Positions 27,030-36,427 of a stretch of DNA of 64,000 nt are shown here, one piece after another (within the stretch, counting starts at the first letter, position 1; each line of letters starts with the position of its first letter). The notes below the pieces were generated by a model. It ran no database searches and was not told the origin of the DNA. It saw only the letters and a program-made list of their open reading frames with translations. The DNA is taken from positions 248,001 to 312,000 of the forward strand of contig NZ_JBNAGG010000002.1 of assembly GCF_049801075.1 (NCBI RefSeq), given 5' to 3'. This DNA comes from Maritalea sp049801075. GTDB taxonomy: Bacteria > Pseudomonadota > Alphaproteobacteria > Rhizobiales > Devosiaceae. Both the position numbers and the translations under genes were made by a program.

Positions 27030-29531
27030 CTAATCGCCTAGAGCGTCGTCCATGACGTCGAGTTCCATTTCTTTCAGGCGCTTGACCTCATCGCGGAGGC
27101 GGGCGGCTTCTTCGAACTCGAGGTTGGTGGCGGCGTCGCGCATTTTGGCTTCGAGGTCTTTAATCGTCGCGGCGAGGTTGTCCCCCACATGCACATCACC
27201 TTTGGAGAATTTGTCTTTGCCGGTGGCCACGGTGACGCGGTCGCCTTCATAGACAGATTCCATGATGTTCTTGATGTTCGATTTGACCGTTTGTGGCGTG
27301 ATGCCATGCTCTTCATTATAGGCCAACTGCTTGTCGCGCCGACGATTTGTCTCGGCCATCGCCCGTTCCATCGAACCTGTGATGCGGTCCGCGTAAAGCA
27401 CAACGCGGCCTTCGGCATTCCGCGCGGCGCGGCCGATGGTTTGGATCAATGAGGTTTCGGACCGCAAGAAGCCTTCCTTATCGGCATCGAGAATAGCGAC
27501 CAGCGCACATTCAGGAATATCGAGGCCCTCACGCAGCAGGTTGATGCCCACCAACACGTCGAAAGCGCCAAGGCGCAGGTCGCGGATGATTTCAATCCGT
27601 TCCACCGTGTCCACATCCGAGTGCATGTAGCGGACTTTGATGCCTTGCTCATGCATATATTCGGTGAGGTCTTCGGCCATCTTTTTGGTCAGTGTGGTCA
27701 GCAAAGTGCGGTAGCCCTGTTTGGCGACTTTCTTCACCTCGTCGATCACATCATCAACCTGATTGGAGGCCGGGCGGATTTCGACTGGCGGATCAATTAG
27801 GCCTGTCGGGCGAATGACCTGTTCGGCGAACACGCCGCCTGTTTGATCCATTTCCCAATTGCCCGGAGTAGCTGACACATAGACCGATTGTGGCCGCATG
27901 GCGTTCCATTCTTCAAAGCGCAATGGACGGTTGTCCATGGCAGAAGGCAAGCGGAAGCCATATTCGGCCAGTGTGGCTTTACGACGGAAGTCGCCACGAT
28001 ACATGGCCCCCAGCTGGCCGACGGTGACGTGGCTTTCGTCTACGAACAGCATGGCGTTGTCGGGCAGATATTCAAACAAGGTTGGGGGCGGCTCGCCCGG
28101 CTTACGACCCGTCAGATAGCGCGAATAGTTTTCAATGCCAGCGCAGGAGCCTGTGGCCTCCATCATCTCCAGATCGAACAGGGTCCGCTGCTCTAAGCGC
28201 TGCGCTTCAAGAAAACGGCCAGCGCCGTTCAATTCTTGCAGGCGGCCTTGCAGTTCTGTTTTGATGTGCTTGATCGCTTGGGTCAGGGTTGGACGCGGCG
28301 TCACATAGTGAGAGTTCGCGTAAAGCCGGATGTGCTTGAGCTTCGCGCCTTTCTTGCCCGTCAGCGGATCAAATTCGACAATCTCTTCAATTTCGTCGCC
28401 CCACAAAGTGACACGCCATGCGGCAGTGTCGTAGTGGGCGGGGAAAATCTCGATGGTGTCGCCGCGCACGCGGAAGGTGCCGCGGGTGAAGGCAGCTTCA
28501 TTGCGCTTATATTGCAAGGCCACCAGCTCGGCGAGCAATTCACGCTGGTCGATCTTTTGCCCTTCGGACAAATCGACAATCATCGAGGTATAGCCCTCCA
28601 CCGAGCCAATACCGTAAATGCAAGATACAGAGGCGACGATGATCACATCGTCTCGTTCCAACACGGCGCGGGTGGCCGAGTGGCGCATTCGGTCGATCTG
28701 CTCATTGATGGTGGATTCTTTTTCGATATAAGTGTCCGTCCGTGGCACATAGGCTTCCGGCTGGTAATAATCGTAATAGGACACAAAATATTCGACCGCA
28801 TTGTTGGGGAAGAAGCTTTTAAACTCCCCATAAAGCTGTGCGGCGAGGGTTTTGTTTGGGGCGAGGATCAGCGCCGGGCGTTGTGTCTTCTCGATGAGCG
28901 AAGCCACGGTGAAGGTTTTGCCTGAACCTGTAACCCCCAAAAGCACCTGATCGGTTTCGCCATTCATGATGCCTTCGCCAAGCTCTGCGATAGCAGTCGG
29001 CTGATCGCCTCGCGCTTCAAACTCTGTGTCCAACTCAAAGCGTAGGCCGCCTTCTAACTTTGGCGGGCGTGTGGGGCGGTGGGGCTGCCACGCTTCTGTG
29101 CCTTCAACTTCTTTCCGGCCATGCTCGATCAAATCTTGTAGGGCTTGCACGGTGGCGGTGACGCCGCCTGTGGAACCCGTGAGTGATTTCGCGTTGGCTT
29201 TGCTTTTAGCCTTCGCCTCAGGGATATGGTTGAAGCCCGCCTGTGGCGCTTCAGCGAAACCATCCAAATTTGTTGGGCGCTCCACCGCGTTCGCCTTGGA
29301 CTTAGGCGACCGTTTCGACATGCCCGTCTTGGTATCTGGATTTGATGTTTTGGTGGTTTTTCGCTTCGCCTCTGCTGCATCCGCGCGGTCTAGCGCACGC
29401 TTGTTTCGCAAGCGCTGCTGGGGCAGGGGTTTTGAGGCTTCGATGTCTTCTGCTTTTTCAATCTCTGAGATGAAATCATCGATGGAAAAGTCGGCCTTGG
29501 CGGGCCGTTGAGATTTTTTATCGTCGCTCAT
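27030..29531 (-). CDS. uvrB: UvrABC excinuclease subunit B
   Basis: DNA-damage verification helicase-like subunit of excision repair. Of 833 residues, roughly the first 150 are a basic, low-complexity extension (KKSQRPAKADFS, KRKTTKTSNPDTKTG) common in alphaproteobacterial UvrB. The core follows: Walker A GVTGSGKTFTVA, the beta-hairpin region YYDYYQPEAYVP, DESHV, QTIGRAARN, and a C-terminal UVR motif (EAKMRDAATNLEFEEAARLRD region). Confidence 0.97.
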   Translation of the reverse strand: MSDDKKSQRPAKADFSIDDFISEIEKAEDIEASKPLPQQRLRNKRALDRADAAEAKRKTTKTSNPDTKTGMSKRSPKSKANAVERPTNLDGFAEAPQAGFNHIPEAKAKSKANAKSLTGSTGGVTATVQALQDLIEHGRKEVEGTEAWQPHRPTRPPKLEGGLRFELDTEFEARGDQPTAIAELGEGIMNGETDQVLLGVTGSGKTFTVASLIEKTQRPALILAPNKTLAAQLYGEFKSFFPNNAVEYFVSYYDYYQPEAYVPRTDTYIEKESTINEQIDRMRHSATRAVLERDDVIIVASVSCIYGIGSVEGYTSMIVDLSEGQKIDQRELLAELVALQYKRNEAAFTRGTFRVRGDTIEIFPAHYDTAAWRVTLWGDEIEEIVEFDPLTGKKGAKLKHIRLYANSHYVTPRPTLTQAIKHIKTELQGRLQELNGAGRFLEAQRLEQRTLFDLEMMEATGSCAGIENYSRYLTGRKPGEPPPTLFEYLPDNAMLFVDESHVTVGQLGAMYRGDFRRKATLAEYGFRLPSAMDNRPLRFEEWNAMRPQSVYVSATPGNWEMDQTGGVFAEQVIRPTGLIDPPVEIRPASNQVDDVIDEVKKVAKQGYRTLLTTLTKKMAEDLTEYMHEQGIKVRYMHSDVDTVERIEIIRDLRLGAFDVLVGINLLREGLDIPECALVAILDADKEGFLRSETSLIQTIGRAARNAEGRVVLYADRITGSMERAMAETNRRRDKQLAYNEEHGITPQTVKSNIKNIMESVYEGDRVTVATGKDKFSKGDVHVGDNLAATIKDLEAKMRDAATNLEFEEAARLRDEVKRLKEMELDVMDDALGD

Positions 29532-29846
29532 GAAAACTACCTTGGTGCGGATGTGCTGATGATACGGACCGCGAGTCTGTTGGGATCAGTATAGGGAATG
29601 TAAGTTGGAACGTAAAGAGAACAAGGCGCGATCGAAGCAGAAGGGCAAGAATTGTAAAAAATTGCCTCGGCGCTGGCGAGTTTGCGGCGGTTGGAGGGCT
29701 TTTTGTGTAGCTGAAAAGACAAAATTGCGGCGATTGATATGCTGGTTCGTCATATCAATGGTTGACAGAATGTCGCAGCTGGGTGCATTTATGCTGCCCC
29801 GCCGACTCTTTTTCCTCATTACGCATTGTATGCGAAGAAGGCTATC
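29532..29846. other. Divergent intergenic region between uvrB and the MFS gene
   Basis: 315 bp with the dyad at 29733-29759. A basic 81-codon frame at 29605-29850 is not credible as a gene. A TTGACA hexamer at 29762 might be the -35 of the MFS gene, though no good -10 was found. Confidence 0.4.
29733..29759. promoter_or_regulatory. Candidate repressor operator upstream of MFS efflux gene
   Basis: ATTGATATG (29733-29741) and CATATCAAT (29751-29759) make a perfect 9-bp inverted repeat with a 9-bp spacer, directly before a TTGACA hexamer (29762-29767). Typical of a dimeric repressor site; the regulator is not encoded next to it. Confidence 0.5.
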
Positions 29847-31334
29847 ATGACCGATATTGATCAATCTGATGTTGGGGCAATGTCCCAAACTGACGCTGCG
29901 CCTGACCATTCTGGTCGCAATAGGCTGGTGATTGCGCTTTTGCTGGTGTCCACATTCGTGGTGTTTCTCAATGAAACCATCATGACTGTTGCACTCCCAC
30001 GCCTCATGCTGGCGCTGGATGTAACGGCTGGTGCCGTGCAATGGCTGACCACCGCATTTTTGCTGACCATGGCCGTGGTTATTCCGGTGACGGGCTTTTT
30101 GATCCAGCGGATGAATACGCGACCCATCTTCATCATGGCGATGAGCATTTTTAGCGTGGGTACATTTATTTGCGCGGTGTCGCCCGGCCTTGAATTGTTG
30201 ATTGCGGGTCGTGTGATCCAGGCGGTTGGCACGGCGATTATGATGCCCTTATTGATGACAACCGTCATGACCTTGGTGCCGCCTGAAGGCCGAGGCAAAA
30301 CCATGGGTAACATTTCGATCGTGATCTCAGTGGCGCCTGCCATCGGGCCGACCATTTCGGGCTTTGTGCTGAATTATATGGAATGGCGTTGGTTATTTAT
30401 TTTGGTGCTGCCGATTGCCTTGTTGGCTCTGGCGGCTGGTTCAAAATATATGAAAAATGTGACTGAGCCGCGCTATGCGCCGCTGGACATTTTGTCGGTG
30501 ATTTTGTCTGCTTTCGCCTTTGGCGGCCTTGTTTATGGCTTGTCTGGCTTGAGCGGCGAAGGCACCAGTGACATTGCAGGATTGCCAAGCTGGGTGCCAT
30601 TGGTTGTTGGCGTCGTCGTGATGGTGGTGTTCATCATGCGGCAATTGTCTTTGCAGAAAAAAGATGCGGCGTTGCTGGATTTCAGAACTTTCCAATCTCG
30701 GCTTTACGCCATCTGCGTTGGCATGTTGGCCATCAGCATGGCGGTGTTGTTGGGCACAGTGATCTTGTTGCCGATCTATACTCAAAATGTGTTGGGCATT
30801 GATGCGTTGCAAACCGGACTGTTGCTGATGCCGGGCGGGTTGTTGATGGGCCTATTGGCCCCCACCGTTGGTCGGCTTTACGACCGCTATGGCCCGCGCC
30901 CGCTGGTTATTCCGGGCACATTGCTGGTGTCTGTAGTGCTATGGGCGCTAACGCAGGTTGGCGAAACAACAAGCATGTATAACATTTTGATTGGCCATAT
31001 GGTGTTGAGCCTTGGTTTGGCGCTTGTGTTTACGCCGCTATTTACCTCGGGTCTCGGCTCTGTTCCTGCGAAGCTATATTCGCACGGTAGCGCCATGTTG
31101 GGCAGCATTCAACAAGTGTCGGGCGCCGCCGGGGTGGCCCTGTTTGTGGCTGTAATGTCGATCCAAACCCGTATAGCAGGCGAGGCAGGCATGGAAGCGG
31201 TGCCCGCTTTGACCAGCGGTATTCGCTGGGCCTTCATGTGTGGCGCGGTGATTTATATGTTTGCGGTGGTTGCCGCATTCTTTGTACGCCGGCCCGCTGA
31301 TGCAAAAGAGTCTGCTGCGGCTGCCAAACATTAG
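29847..31334 (+). CDS. DHA2-type MFS multidrug efflux transporter (EmrB/QacA)
   Basis: A 495-residue proton-driven exporter of the 14-helix DHA2 family: LNETIMTVALPRLMLALD (helix 1), QWLTTAFLLTMAVVIPVTGFL, GRVIQAVGTAIMMPLLMT, and motif C-like VISVAPAIGPTISGFVL. No EmrA partner is adjacent. ATG 29847 gives a short polar N-terminus; ATG 29880 is also possible. The upstream dyad suggests inducible expression. Ends at a strong terminator. Confidence 0.91.
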   Translation: MTDIDQSDVGAMSQTDAAPDHSGRNRLVIALLLVSTFVVFLNETIMTVALPRLMLALDVTAGAVQWLTTAFLLTMAVVIPVTGFLIQRMNTRPIFIMAMSIFSVGTFICAVSPGLELLIAGRVIQAVGTAIMMPLLMTTVMTLVPPEGRGKTMGNISIVISVAPAIGPTISGFVLNYMEWRWLFILVLPIALLALAAGSKYMKNVTEPRYAPLDILSVILSAFAFGGLVYGLSGLSGEGTSDIAGLPSWVPLVVGVVVMVVFIMRQLSLQKKDAALLDFRTFQSRLYAICVGMLAISMAVLLGTVILLPIYTQNVLGIDALQTGLLLMPGGLLMGLLAPTVGRLYDRYGPRPLVIPGTLLVSVVLWALTQVGETTSMYNILIGHMVLSLGLALVFTPLFTSGLGSVPAKLYSHGSAMLGSIQQVSGAAGVALFVAVMSIQTRIAGEAGMEAVPALTSGIRWAFMCGAVIYMFAVVAAFFVRRPADAKESAAAAKH

Positions 31335-31360
31335 TTGGCAGCCACATGATTGAATTGGAG

Positions 31361-31386
31361 AGGGCCCAGCACTGGGCCCTTTTTTA
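31361..31386 (+). terminator. Rho-independent terminator of the MFS gene
   Basis: An 8-bp stem AGGGCCCA (31361-31368) / TGGGCCCT (31373-31380), 4-nt loop, then six T. The next gene is convergent. Confidence 0.85.
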
Positions 31387-31770
31387 TAGCACTGCTTGCA
31401 CAGCGATCATGATGATGACGCTGACCAACCAATAGCCTGCGTCTACCAATTTCGCATAGCTGGATTTGCCGGAAAATGAATTGCCTGACCATTGCAAAAT
31501 GGTGAAGCTAATAACGGCCAGGATGGTGGTGAGCAGCAGGTTTTGCGCCGCCATTGCGGCTACAAACCAGGCCACAATAATCAGCCCGATAATTTGCGCG
31601 GCCATCGCCCCCATGGGCATGCTTGACGCATCATTCAATTCAACGCCGCTGCCTTCTGCCCATTTCTTGCCAAACAGGATTGGCGAGTACCAAAGCCAGC
31701 CCGCGATAAAGGCCAATACCGCCCCAACGATAATGGCAACCCAACTGATATTTGTAGTGATTTCGTCCAT
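31384..31770 (-). CDS. DUF1761 family membrane protein
   Basis: A 128-residue protein with four predicted helices: ISWVAIIVGAVLAFIAGWLWYSPILFGKKWAE, followed by the family-typical MGAMAAQIIGLIIVAW and AGYWLVSVIIMIAVQAVL. Function unknown. ATG 31770 starts MDEITTNISW; the frame extends 32 codons upstream in an unlikely Cys/Pro-rich leader. Confidence 0.83.
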   Translation of the reverse strand: MDEITTNISWVAIIVGAVLAFIAGWLWYSPILFGKKWAEGSGVELNDASSMPMGAMAAQIIGLIIVAWFVAAMAAQNLLLTTILAVISFTILQWSGNSFSGKSSYAKLVDAGYWLVSVIIMIAVQAVL

Positions 31771-31922
31771 AATGTCCCCCAGAACATAGGGGCAGATATG
31801 GCAAATTGCCTGCTGACGCCCCCCATTCAGCGCTAAAATTTTGCACCGGGGGCGACATTTTGGCAAGTCAGGTGTTTTGGGGATAGGGGCGGGCTATGCC
31901 CGCCGCCCGGAAAATTTGGTAT

Positions 31923-32648
31923 TTAGTCGATCAAGAAATAGGTGATGGTGGTGACCACGCGCACTTTTTTCTCGATCTGACGATCTGGTCGATCGTTGGG
32001 AATGTCCACCGCTGGCAAGATTTGGAACACGCCCTGATTGGCGGTTTGGATGTTGCCAACTTTGGATTCTGACTGCACTGCAAATTGCTGCGCTGACTCA
32101 CGTGCTCTTTGTGTCGCTTCGGTTAGCATGTCGCCTTTAAGGTCGTTTAGGCCCGTAAAGACAAAGGAGGGGCCGCCGGACCATGCATCAGATGAAAAGA
32201 CAACGCCTGCGCGCAACAAATCTGTAATGTTTCGGGCGGCATCTGCCAGTTGATCTACTTCATTTGTGGTGACCAGCAAATCTTCTGTGAGGGTAAAGCG
32301 GGCTTCAGCAGGATAGTTGCCGCCATTATAGCCGGTGAACCGATCTTCCACTTTGATGTTTTGAACTTGAATATCGTCGGTGCCAAAGCCGTTTTCGCCA
32401 AGGAAGCCACGAACAGATTGTTCTGCTTGTTCCAGTTCGGCGCGGGCCGCGTCTAGCGTGGGGCCAGTAGCCACAAATTTGATGGGCCAGAAGCCCAAAT
32501 CTGCTTTGACCTGCTGTTCCGCCAAGCCCTTAACGGTGACCGTGCGCACCGGTTCGCGCGAGCGTTCAAGCGATTGGCCAGCAAGCCAGCCGGCACCAGA
32601 AACACCGAGCGCTAAAAGCAGGGCGCCCAGCAAAATTGAAATACGCAT
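31923..32648 (-). CDS. SIMPL (DUF541) domain periplasmic protein
   Basis: A 241-residue protein with an N-terminal signal anchor (MRISILLGALLLALGVSGAGWLAG shape) then the SIMPL fold: VTVKGLAEQQVKADLGFWPIKF, QVQNIKVEDRFTG and RFTLTEDLLVTT. E. coli homologue YggE is linked to oxidative stress. ATG 32648 places the signal at the start. Likely monocistronic. Confidence 0.86.
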   Translation of the reverse strand: MRISILLGALLLALGVSGAGWLAGQSLERSREPVRTVTVKGLAEQQVKADLGFWPIKFVATGPTLDAARAELEQAEQSVRGFLGENGFGTDDIQVQNIKVEDRFTGYNGGNYPAEARFTLTEDLLVTTNEVDQLADAARNITDLLRAGVVFSSDAWSGGPSFVFTGLNDLKGDMLTEATQRARESAQQFAVQSESKVGNIQTANQGVFQILPAVDIPNDRPDRQIEKKVRVVTTITYFLID

Positions 32649-32704
32649 AATTATTCCCTCCAAGGGTTTCCTCATCTCACGCTGAAAAAAGGGCGGAATT
32701 TAGA

Positions 32705-32736
32705 CAAAACACCCCCGGTTTGCGGACCGGGGGTGT
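32705..32736 (-). terminator. Terminator of the SH3/crystallin-fold gene
   Basis: A perfect 11-bp stem ACACCCCCGGT (32709-32719) / ACCGGGGGTGT (32726-32736) with a 6-nt loop, followed on the minus strand by a short T run (32708-32705). It lies 29 bp beyond the stop at 32765. Confidence 0.8.
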
Positions 32737-32764
32737 CTTAGCGCTCACGCTATCTTCAAAGCCT

Positions 32765-33403
32765 TTACCGGACTTTGATAGATGAGATTTCGTCGTTCAA
32801 CCGGCGACCGATACGTGGGATGTCGCGGCTAACTGTGCGGCATAGGCCACGGTAGCCAGCATGTTTACACACGGTCACTTCTGCATCGCCAAATACGCGC
32901 ATTGAGCTGATCTGGTCGTTCCAGCGGTGGCGCAAACGACGTACGCTTTCACCTTCTTTTAAGCAGAAGCTGCGGCCGCGATATCTTGTATGTTCATAGA
33001 AACATGCCTTTGATTGCGGGCGGTGAGGGCGGTGCGGACGATTACCAAAGCTAAAGGTAAAGGTGCCGTTGCTGCCAAATTCGATTGAGAAGTTTGGATC
33101 GCTGCTGTTGTTGCCACCATGGTTGCCACCGCCACCAGCGCGGCGTTGCAGATATTTAGCAGAAACCCAGCCATCCGGGCCGCTGTGCGTGACATAACAC
33201 CATGAGCGAGAACTTGTGCAGCGCTCTACATTTACGCGCTCGCCAGAATAAAGAGCGTCAACTACGCGGTAGTTGGTGCCAGGGCCAGAACGCACATTAA
33301 GTGCTGTTTTTGAAGTTGCAGGGAAAGCCATTGCAGCGCTTGTAAATACTGTAACGCCAACAAGGGCCATGCTTGTTGTTTTGATAAATTTACTTAGGCT
33401 CAT
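32765..33403 (-). CDS. Secreted protein: bacterial SH3 domain plus beta/gamma-crystallin-like domain
   Basis: 212 residues: signal peptide (MSLSKFIKTTSMALVG...AMA), SH3b domain at about 30-90 (TALNVRSGPGTNYRVVDAL, WVSAKYLQ), a Gly/Asn-His linker, then two crystallin-type Greek-key halves (CFYEHTRYRGRSFCLKEGES; VCKHAGYRGLCRTVSRD, about 130-212). Such secreted fusions may bind cell wall or calcium or act as inhibitors; the role is unknown. ATG 33403 follows GGGAGAAAAA. Upstream in-frame codons are not a signal peptide. Confidence 0.82.
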   Translation of the reverse strand: MSLSKFIKTTSMALVGVTVFTSAAMAFPATSKTALNVRSGPGTNYRVVDALYSGERVNVERCTSSRSWCYVTHSGPDGWVSAKYLQRRAGGGGNHGGNNSSDPNFSIEFGSNGTFTFSFGNRPHRPHRPQSKACFYEHTRYRGRSFCLKEGESVRRLRHRWNDQISSMRVFGDAEVTVCKHAGYRGLCRTVSRDIPRIGRRLNDEISSIKVR

Positions 33404-33754
33404 TTTTTCTCTCCCGTAAATGATCCGGTTTTCTTGTTGATATGGGAGATAAAACGATATGGCGCCTGAATGGTTGCTGAACAGCGCTGTTAATATTCCG
33501 TTCATGTTTGGAATTTAGGTGCTCTCGCGCTTTTAATTTTGACGGAATTCGAACTAGATAGGAAGGTAAGGTATTGTTTTGTATGATTTTATTTTGATTG
33601 GCGACGAGGCGGAAATAAAAGCCAAAATTTGCAGAAATTTCCTGAAAATACTGAAATTACCGTATTGGCACTGTTGGTTGGGGGGCAAATTGAAAGCTTC
33701 TAAGGCCGCCGAAAAGGGCTTTATCTAGGCGATATCCGGGGCTGTGTGGCGCGA
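33404..33754. other. 351-bp intergenic region
   Basis: AT-rich stretch upstream of the SH3 gene and downstream of the thioesterase gene. No ORF, repeat or recognisable regulatory site was found. Confidence 0.4.
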
Positions 33755-34138
33755 TTATTTGTCGACTGAATTGGGTTTGCCTGTGGCATCCAATGCGACA
33801 TAGACAAAGGTGCCATCCGTCACTTTTACCCGGTCGGTCGCGCGGTTGCGGCGGGCCCAAGCTTCCATATAGACAGTGATGGATGTGGTGCCTGTTTTTT
33901 CGATGTCGGTATAGACACACAGCACATCGCCAATTTTGACAGGCGCAATGAAGGTCATGGCCTCAATCGCCACCGTAACGACGCGCGAATTGGCGCGTTC
34001 AGAAGCGGCGATGCCTCCAGCGATATCCATTTGGCTCAACACCCAGCCACCAAAAATATCACCAGCGGGGTTTGTATCGGCCGGCATGGCGACCGTGCGC
34101 AACGTTAATTCGCCTTTCGGCTCTTCCTGATGAGGCAT
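33755..34138 (-). CDS. yciA: Acyl-CoA thioesterase, YciA family
   Basis: A 127-residue hotdog-fold enzyme hydrolysing acyl-CoA. Marks: LRTVAMPADTNPAGDIFGGWVLSQMDIAGG (the helix with the catalytic Asp, about 13-42), AIEAMTFIAPVKIGDVL and KVTDGTFVYVALD. It starts 10 bp after the tdk stop and is probably co-transcribed with it. Confidence 0.92.
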   Translation of the reverse strand: MPHQEEPKGELTLRTVAMPADTNPAGDIFGGWVLSQMDIAGGIAASERANSRVVTVAIEAMTFIAPVKIGDVLCVYTDIEKTGTTSITVYMEAWARRNRATDRVKVTDGTFVYVALDATGKPNSVDK

Positions 34139-34147
34139 TGGGGCAAC

Positions 34148-34816
34148 CTATCCTAATTGGGCCAAGGAATCGTCTTCATCTTCATCCAAGGTTATCGGCG
34201 TTGCCGGGTTTGGCTCAAGCCGAAAAGCGGTCACCACGGCTGGATCGCGCATTTTTTCTTCCCAGTGCTTGCGGCACATGGAAACATAAATCTCCTTGCC
34301 GATGGCGACTTGATCGCCTTCGCGCATCGGCTGGCCATGTTCATCAAAACGCACCACCATGGTTGCCTTGCGCCCGCATTCGCAAATGGTACGGATCTCG
34401 CGCAGAATATCGGCGATGGCCAAAAGCTCGCCAGAACCCTCGAACAATTTGCCCTGAAAGTCGGTACGCAGGCCATAACACATGACAGGGATGTTCATAT
34501 GGTCGGCCACGCGTGCCAATTGCCAAACTTGCTGAGCAGTGAGGAATTGAGCTTCGTCGACAAAGATGCAATCGACCTTTTTCTCTTTGTTGGCAGCGAT
34601 GATCTGGTCAAGCAGATTATCTTCTGCACGATAAAGATTTGCTTCAACGTCTAAGCCAATGCGGGAAGAGATTTTGCCCACGCCGCCTTCTGCATAAAGG
34701 GCAGACGTGTAGAGCCGCGCATTCATGCCGCGCTCTTGGTAGTTATGGGCGGCCTGCAACAAAATGGTGGATTTACCCGCATTCATTGCTGCGTAAGAAA
34801 AATAGAGTTTGGCCAT
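34148..34816 (-). CDS. tdk: Thymidine kinase
   Basis: Salvage kinase making dTMP. The 222-residue type II enzyme has the P-loop AAMNAGKSTILLQ (8-20), DEAQFL mid-protein, the lasso/zinc region with CECGRKATMVVRF and a later Cys (YVSMCRKHW), and the QVAIGKEIYV strand. It ends in an acidic tail (LDEDEDDSLAQLG). yciA follows. Confidence 0.95.
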   Translation of the reverse strand: MAKLYFSYAAMNAGKSTILLQAAHNYQERGMNARLYTSALYAEGGVGKISSRIGLDVEANLYRAEDNLLDQIIAANKEKKVDCIFVDEAQFLTAQQVWQLARVADHMNIPVMCYGLRTDFQGKLFEGSGELLAIADILREIRTICECGRKATMVVRFDEHGQPMREGDQVAIGKEIYVSMCRKHWEEKMRDPAVVTAFRLEPNPATPITLDEDEDDSLAQLG

Positions 34817-35271
34817 GCCCTTGGTCCCATTTTGGCGCGCGGTTGAGATTCGATAGATTTATTATGACGCAGAATGGCTGAATTTGAAGCAGCGGCAGCG
34901 AGAAAATGTCAGTTCGCCACAGATTTCCGGGAAAGCCATCCAGACACATTTCGGTTGGCCAAAAAAGAAGGCCGCTGGCGGAGCGGCCCATGGCATGCTT
35001 TTCGGGGGCGCACGCCGGTTGCAATTTTTGGGGCTATTGCAACAGTTATGTTGGAAACGGGAATGTACATCTCCAACAGCGACCAACTTAAGAGCCGCTT
35101 TTTACATTTTGGTGTCTGCAATGTGACGCTTTTATGTCCATCCACAAGGGTGTGGAAAAAGTGACCGGGCAAATGCGCCGTCCTATTTCCTCTTTGATGT
35201 CGAAATCCGACATTCCCAATCGACCTGTCTTAGAGCATAATTTAACGGCATCGGCAGGGAGGAACAGATCG
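34817..35271. other. 455-bp intergenic region
   Basis: Between divergent tdk and the DUF2461 gene. Several overlapping frames exist but none has a family-like sequence or good ribosome site. No repeat or regulatory motif stands out. Confidence 0.4.
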
Positions 35272-35943
35272 GTGAATATTGAAAAGGTTCAAACATTTTT
35301 GCGCGATCTAGAGCGAAACAATGAAAAAGCATGGTTTGATGCGCATAAAAAAGACTATCAATCGCTGATTGTGACGCCTTTGTTGGACATGGTCGAGGCG
35401 ATGCAGGATGACTTGGCGGCGTTGAACCCAGCCTTAAAAGCCGTGCCAAAGATCAATGGTTCCCTGCGGCGCATCTATCGCGATACGCGGTTTTCGAAAG
35501 ATAAGACACCTTATAATGTGCATATTCATTTGGTGTTTTGGGCCGGGGACCATCCAACCAAATCACCCGGCACGCACATTGCCTTGCATCAAGATGGCTA
35601 TGGATATGGCGCTGGGTTTTGGGCGCTGGATAAGGACCAGTTGGCCCGGATGCGCGCGCAGATTGTGAGCGATGATGGCGCGAAGATTGCGGATGCGGTT
35701 GCGGCGGCGGCGAAGCATAATGTGCCGCTGAACGCGCCAACGCTGAAAAGAGTGCCGCGTGGCTTTGATGCCGAGGCGCCTTATGCCGAGTGGCTGAAAC
35801 TGAAGGGATTGGTGGTGCGCAATGAACGAAAGCCATATGATGAAGCAATCTTCAATGACGAGAAGAAGTTACGCGCGCACTTGGTAGAGATTTGCAAGCA
35901 GATGGAACCTGTGAACCACTATTTGATGGAACAAGTGTTTTAA
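35272..35943 (+). CDS. DUF2461 family protein
   Basis: A 223-residue protein with the DUF2461 pattern: FLRDLERNNEKAWFDAHKKD near the N-terminus, then RRIYRDTRFSKDKTPYNVH and GFWALDKDQLARMRAQI; it ends YLMEQVF. Function unknown. The GTG at 35272 was chosen because AGGGAGGAAC lies just upstream and the family begins here; an upstream ATG at 35134 would add 46 unrelated residues. Confidence 0.85.
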   Translation: MNIEKVQTFLRDLERNNEKAWFDAHKKDYQSLIVTPLLDMVEAMQDDLAALNPALKAVPKINGSLRRIYRDTRFSKDKTPYNVHIHLVFWAGDHPTKSPGTHIALHQDGYGYGAGFWALDKDQLARMRAQIVSDDGAKIADAVAAAAKHNVPLNAPTLKRVPRGFDAEAPYAEWLKLKGLVVRNERKPYDEAIFNDEKKLRAHLVEICKQMEPVNHYLMEQVF

Positions 35944-36025
35944 ATTTGCGTTGGCTATTCACATTCGCGCCATGTTCCCTATGTATTGAACATTATGCGG
36001 GCGGCGCATGAACAAGGAGCATTCA

Positions 36026-36427
36026 ATGCGCAATTTAAAGACAGTTATTTTTGCTGGCCTTTTTGGTCTATTTTCAGCTGGTGCGGCCACAGCTCAGGAT
36101 ATGTCGCCTGAGGGCATTTGGCAGCCAGCCAACAAAGAGTCACGCTACAAAATCACCTATTGCGGTGATGACAACACCAAACTGTGTGGGCTGGTGCATT
36201 GGATTCAGCCAGAGCATCAGAATGCTGAAAACACTCAACTATTGGGCACATATTTGTTCTCAGAACTGCCCATGCGCGCGAAAAACAAATGGCGCGGCAA
36301 GATCACTTTGCGCGGCCACACTATTCGCGGCAACGTCACCCAGCTTTCACCAGATAAGTTGAAAGTGGACGCATGTGTGCTGATCTGGTGCGAGGAAGTG
36401 ACCCTCGATAAGTTTTCTGATCTATAA
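36026..36427 (+). CDS. DUF2147 family exported protein
   Basis: 133 residues: signal peptide (MRNLKTVIFAGLFGLFSAGA, cleavage near ATAQ) and a DUF2147 core, SPEGIWQPANKESRYKITYC, LCGLVHWI, then NKWRGKITLRGHTIRGNV and CVLIWCEEVTLDK. Likely periplasmic with paired Cys. ATG 36026 has AAGGAG 7 nt upstream, better than the ATG at 36008. Its end overlaps the convergent DMT gene by 6 bp. Confidence 0.84.
   Translation: MRNLKTVIFAGLFGLFSAGAATAQDMSPEGIWQPANKESRYKITYCGDDNTKLCGLVHWIQPEHQNAENTQLLGTYLFSELPMRAKNKWRGKITLRGHTIRGNVTQLSPDKLKVDACVLIWCEEVTLDKFSDL

Noticed and set aside
29605..29850. 81-codon basic ORF between uvrB and the MFS gene
   Set aside because: Arg/Lys/Cys-rich, no family-like features, and it runs through the dyad and likely promoter of the MFS gene.
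34874..35164. 96-codon plus-strand ORF in the tdk/DUF2461 gap
   Set aside because: Overlaps several equally long frames, lacks a ribosome site, and has no recognisable domain.
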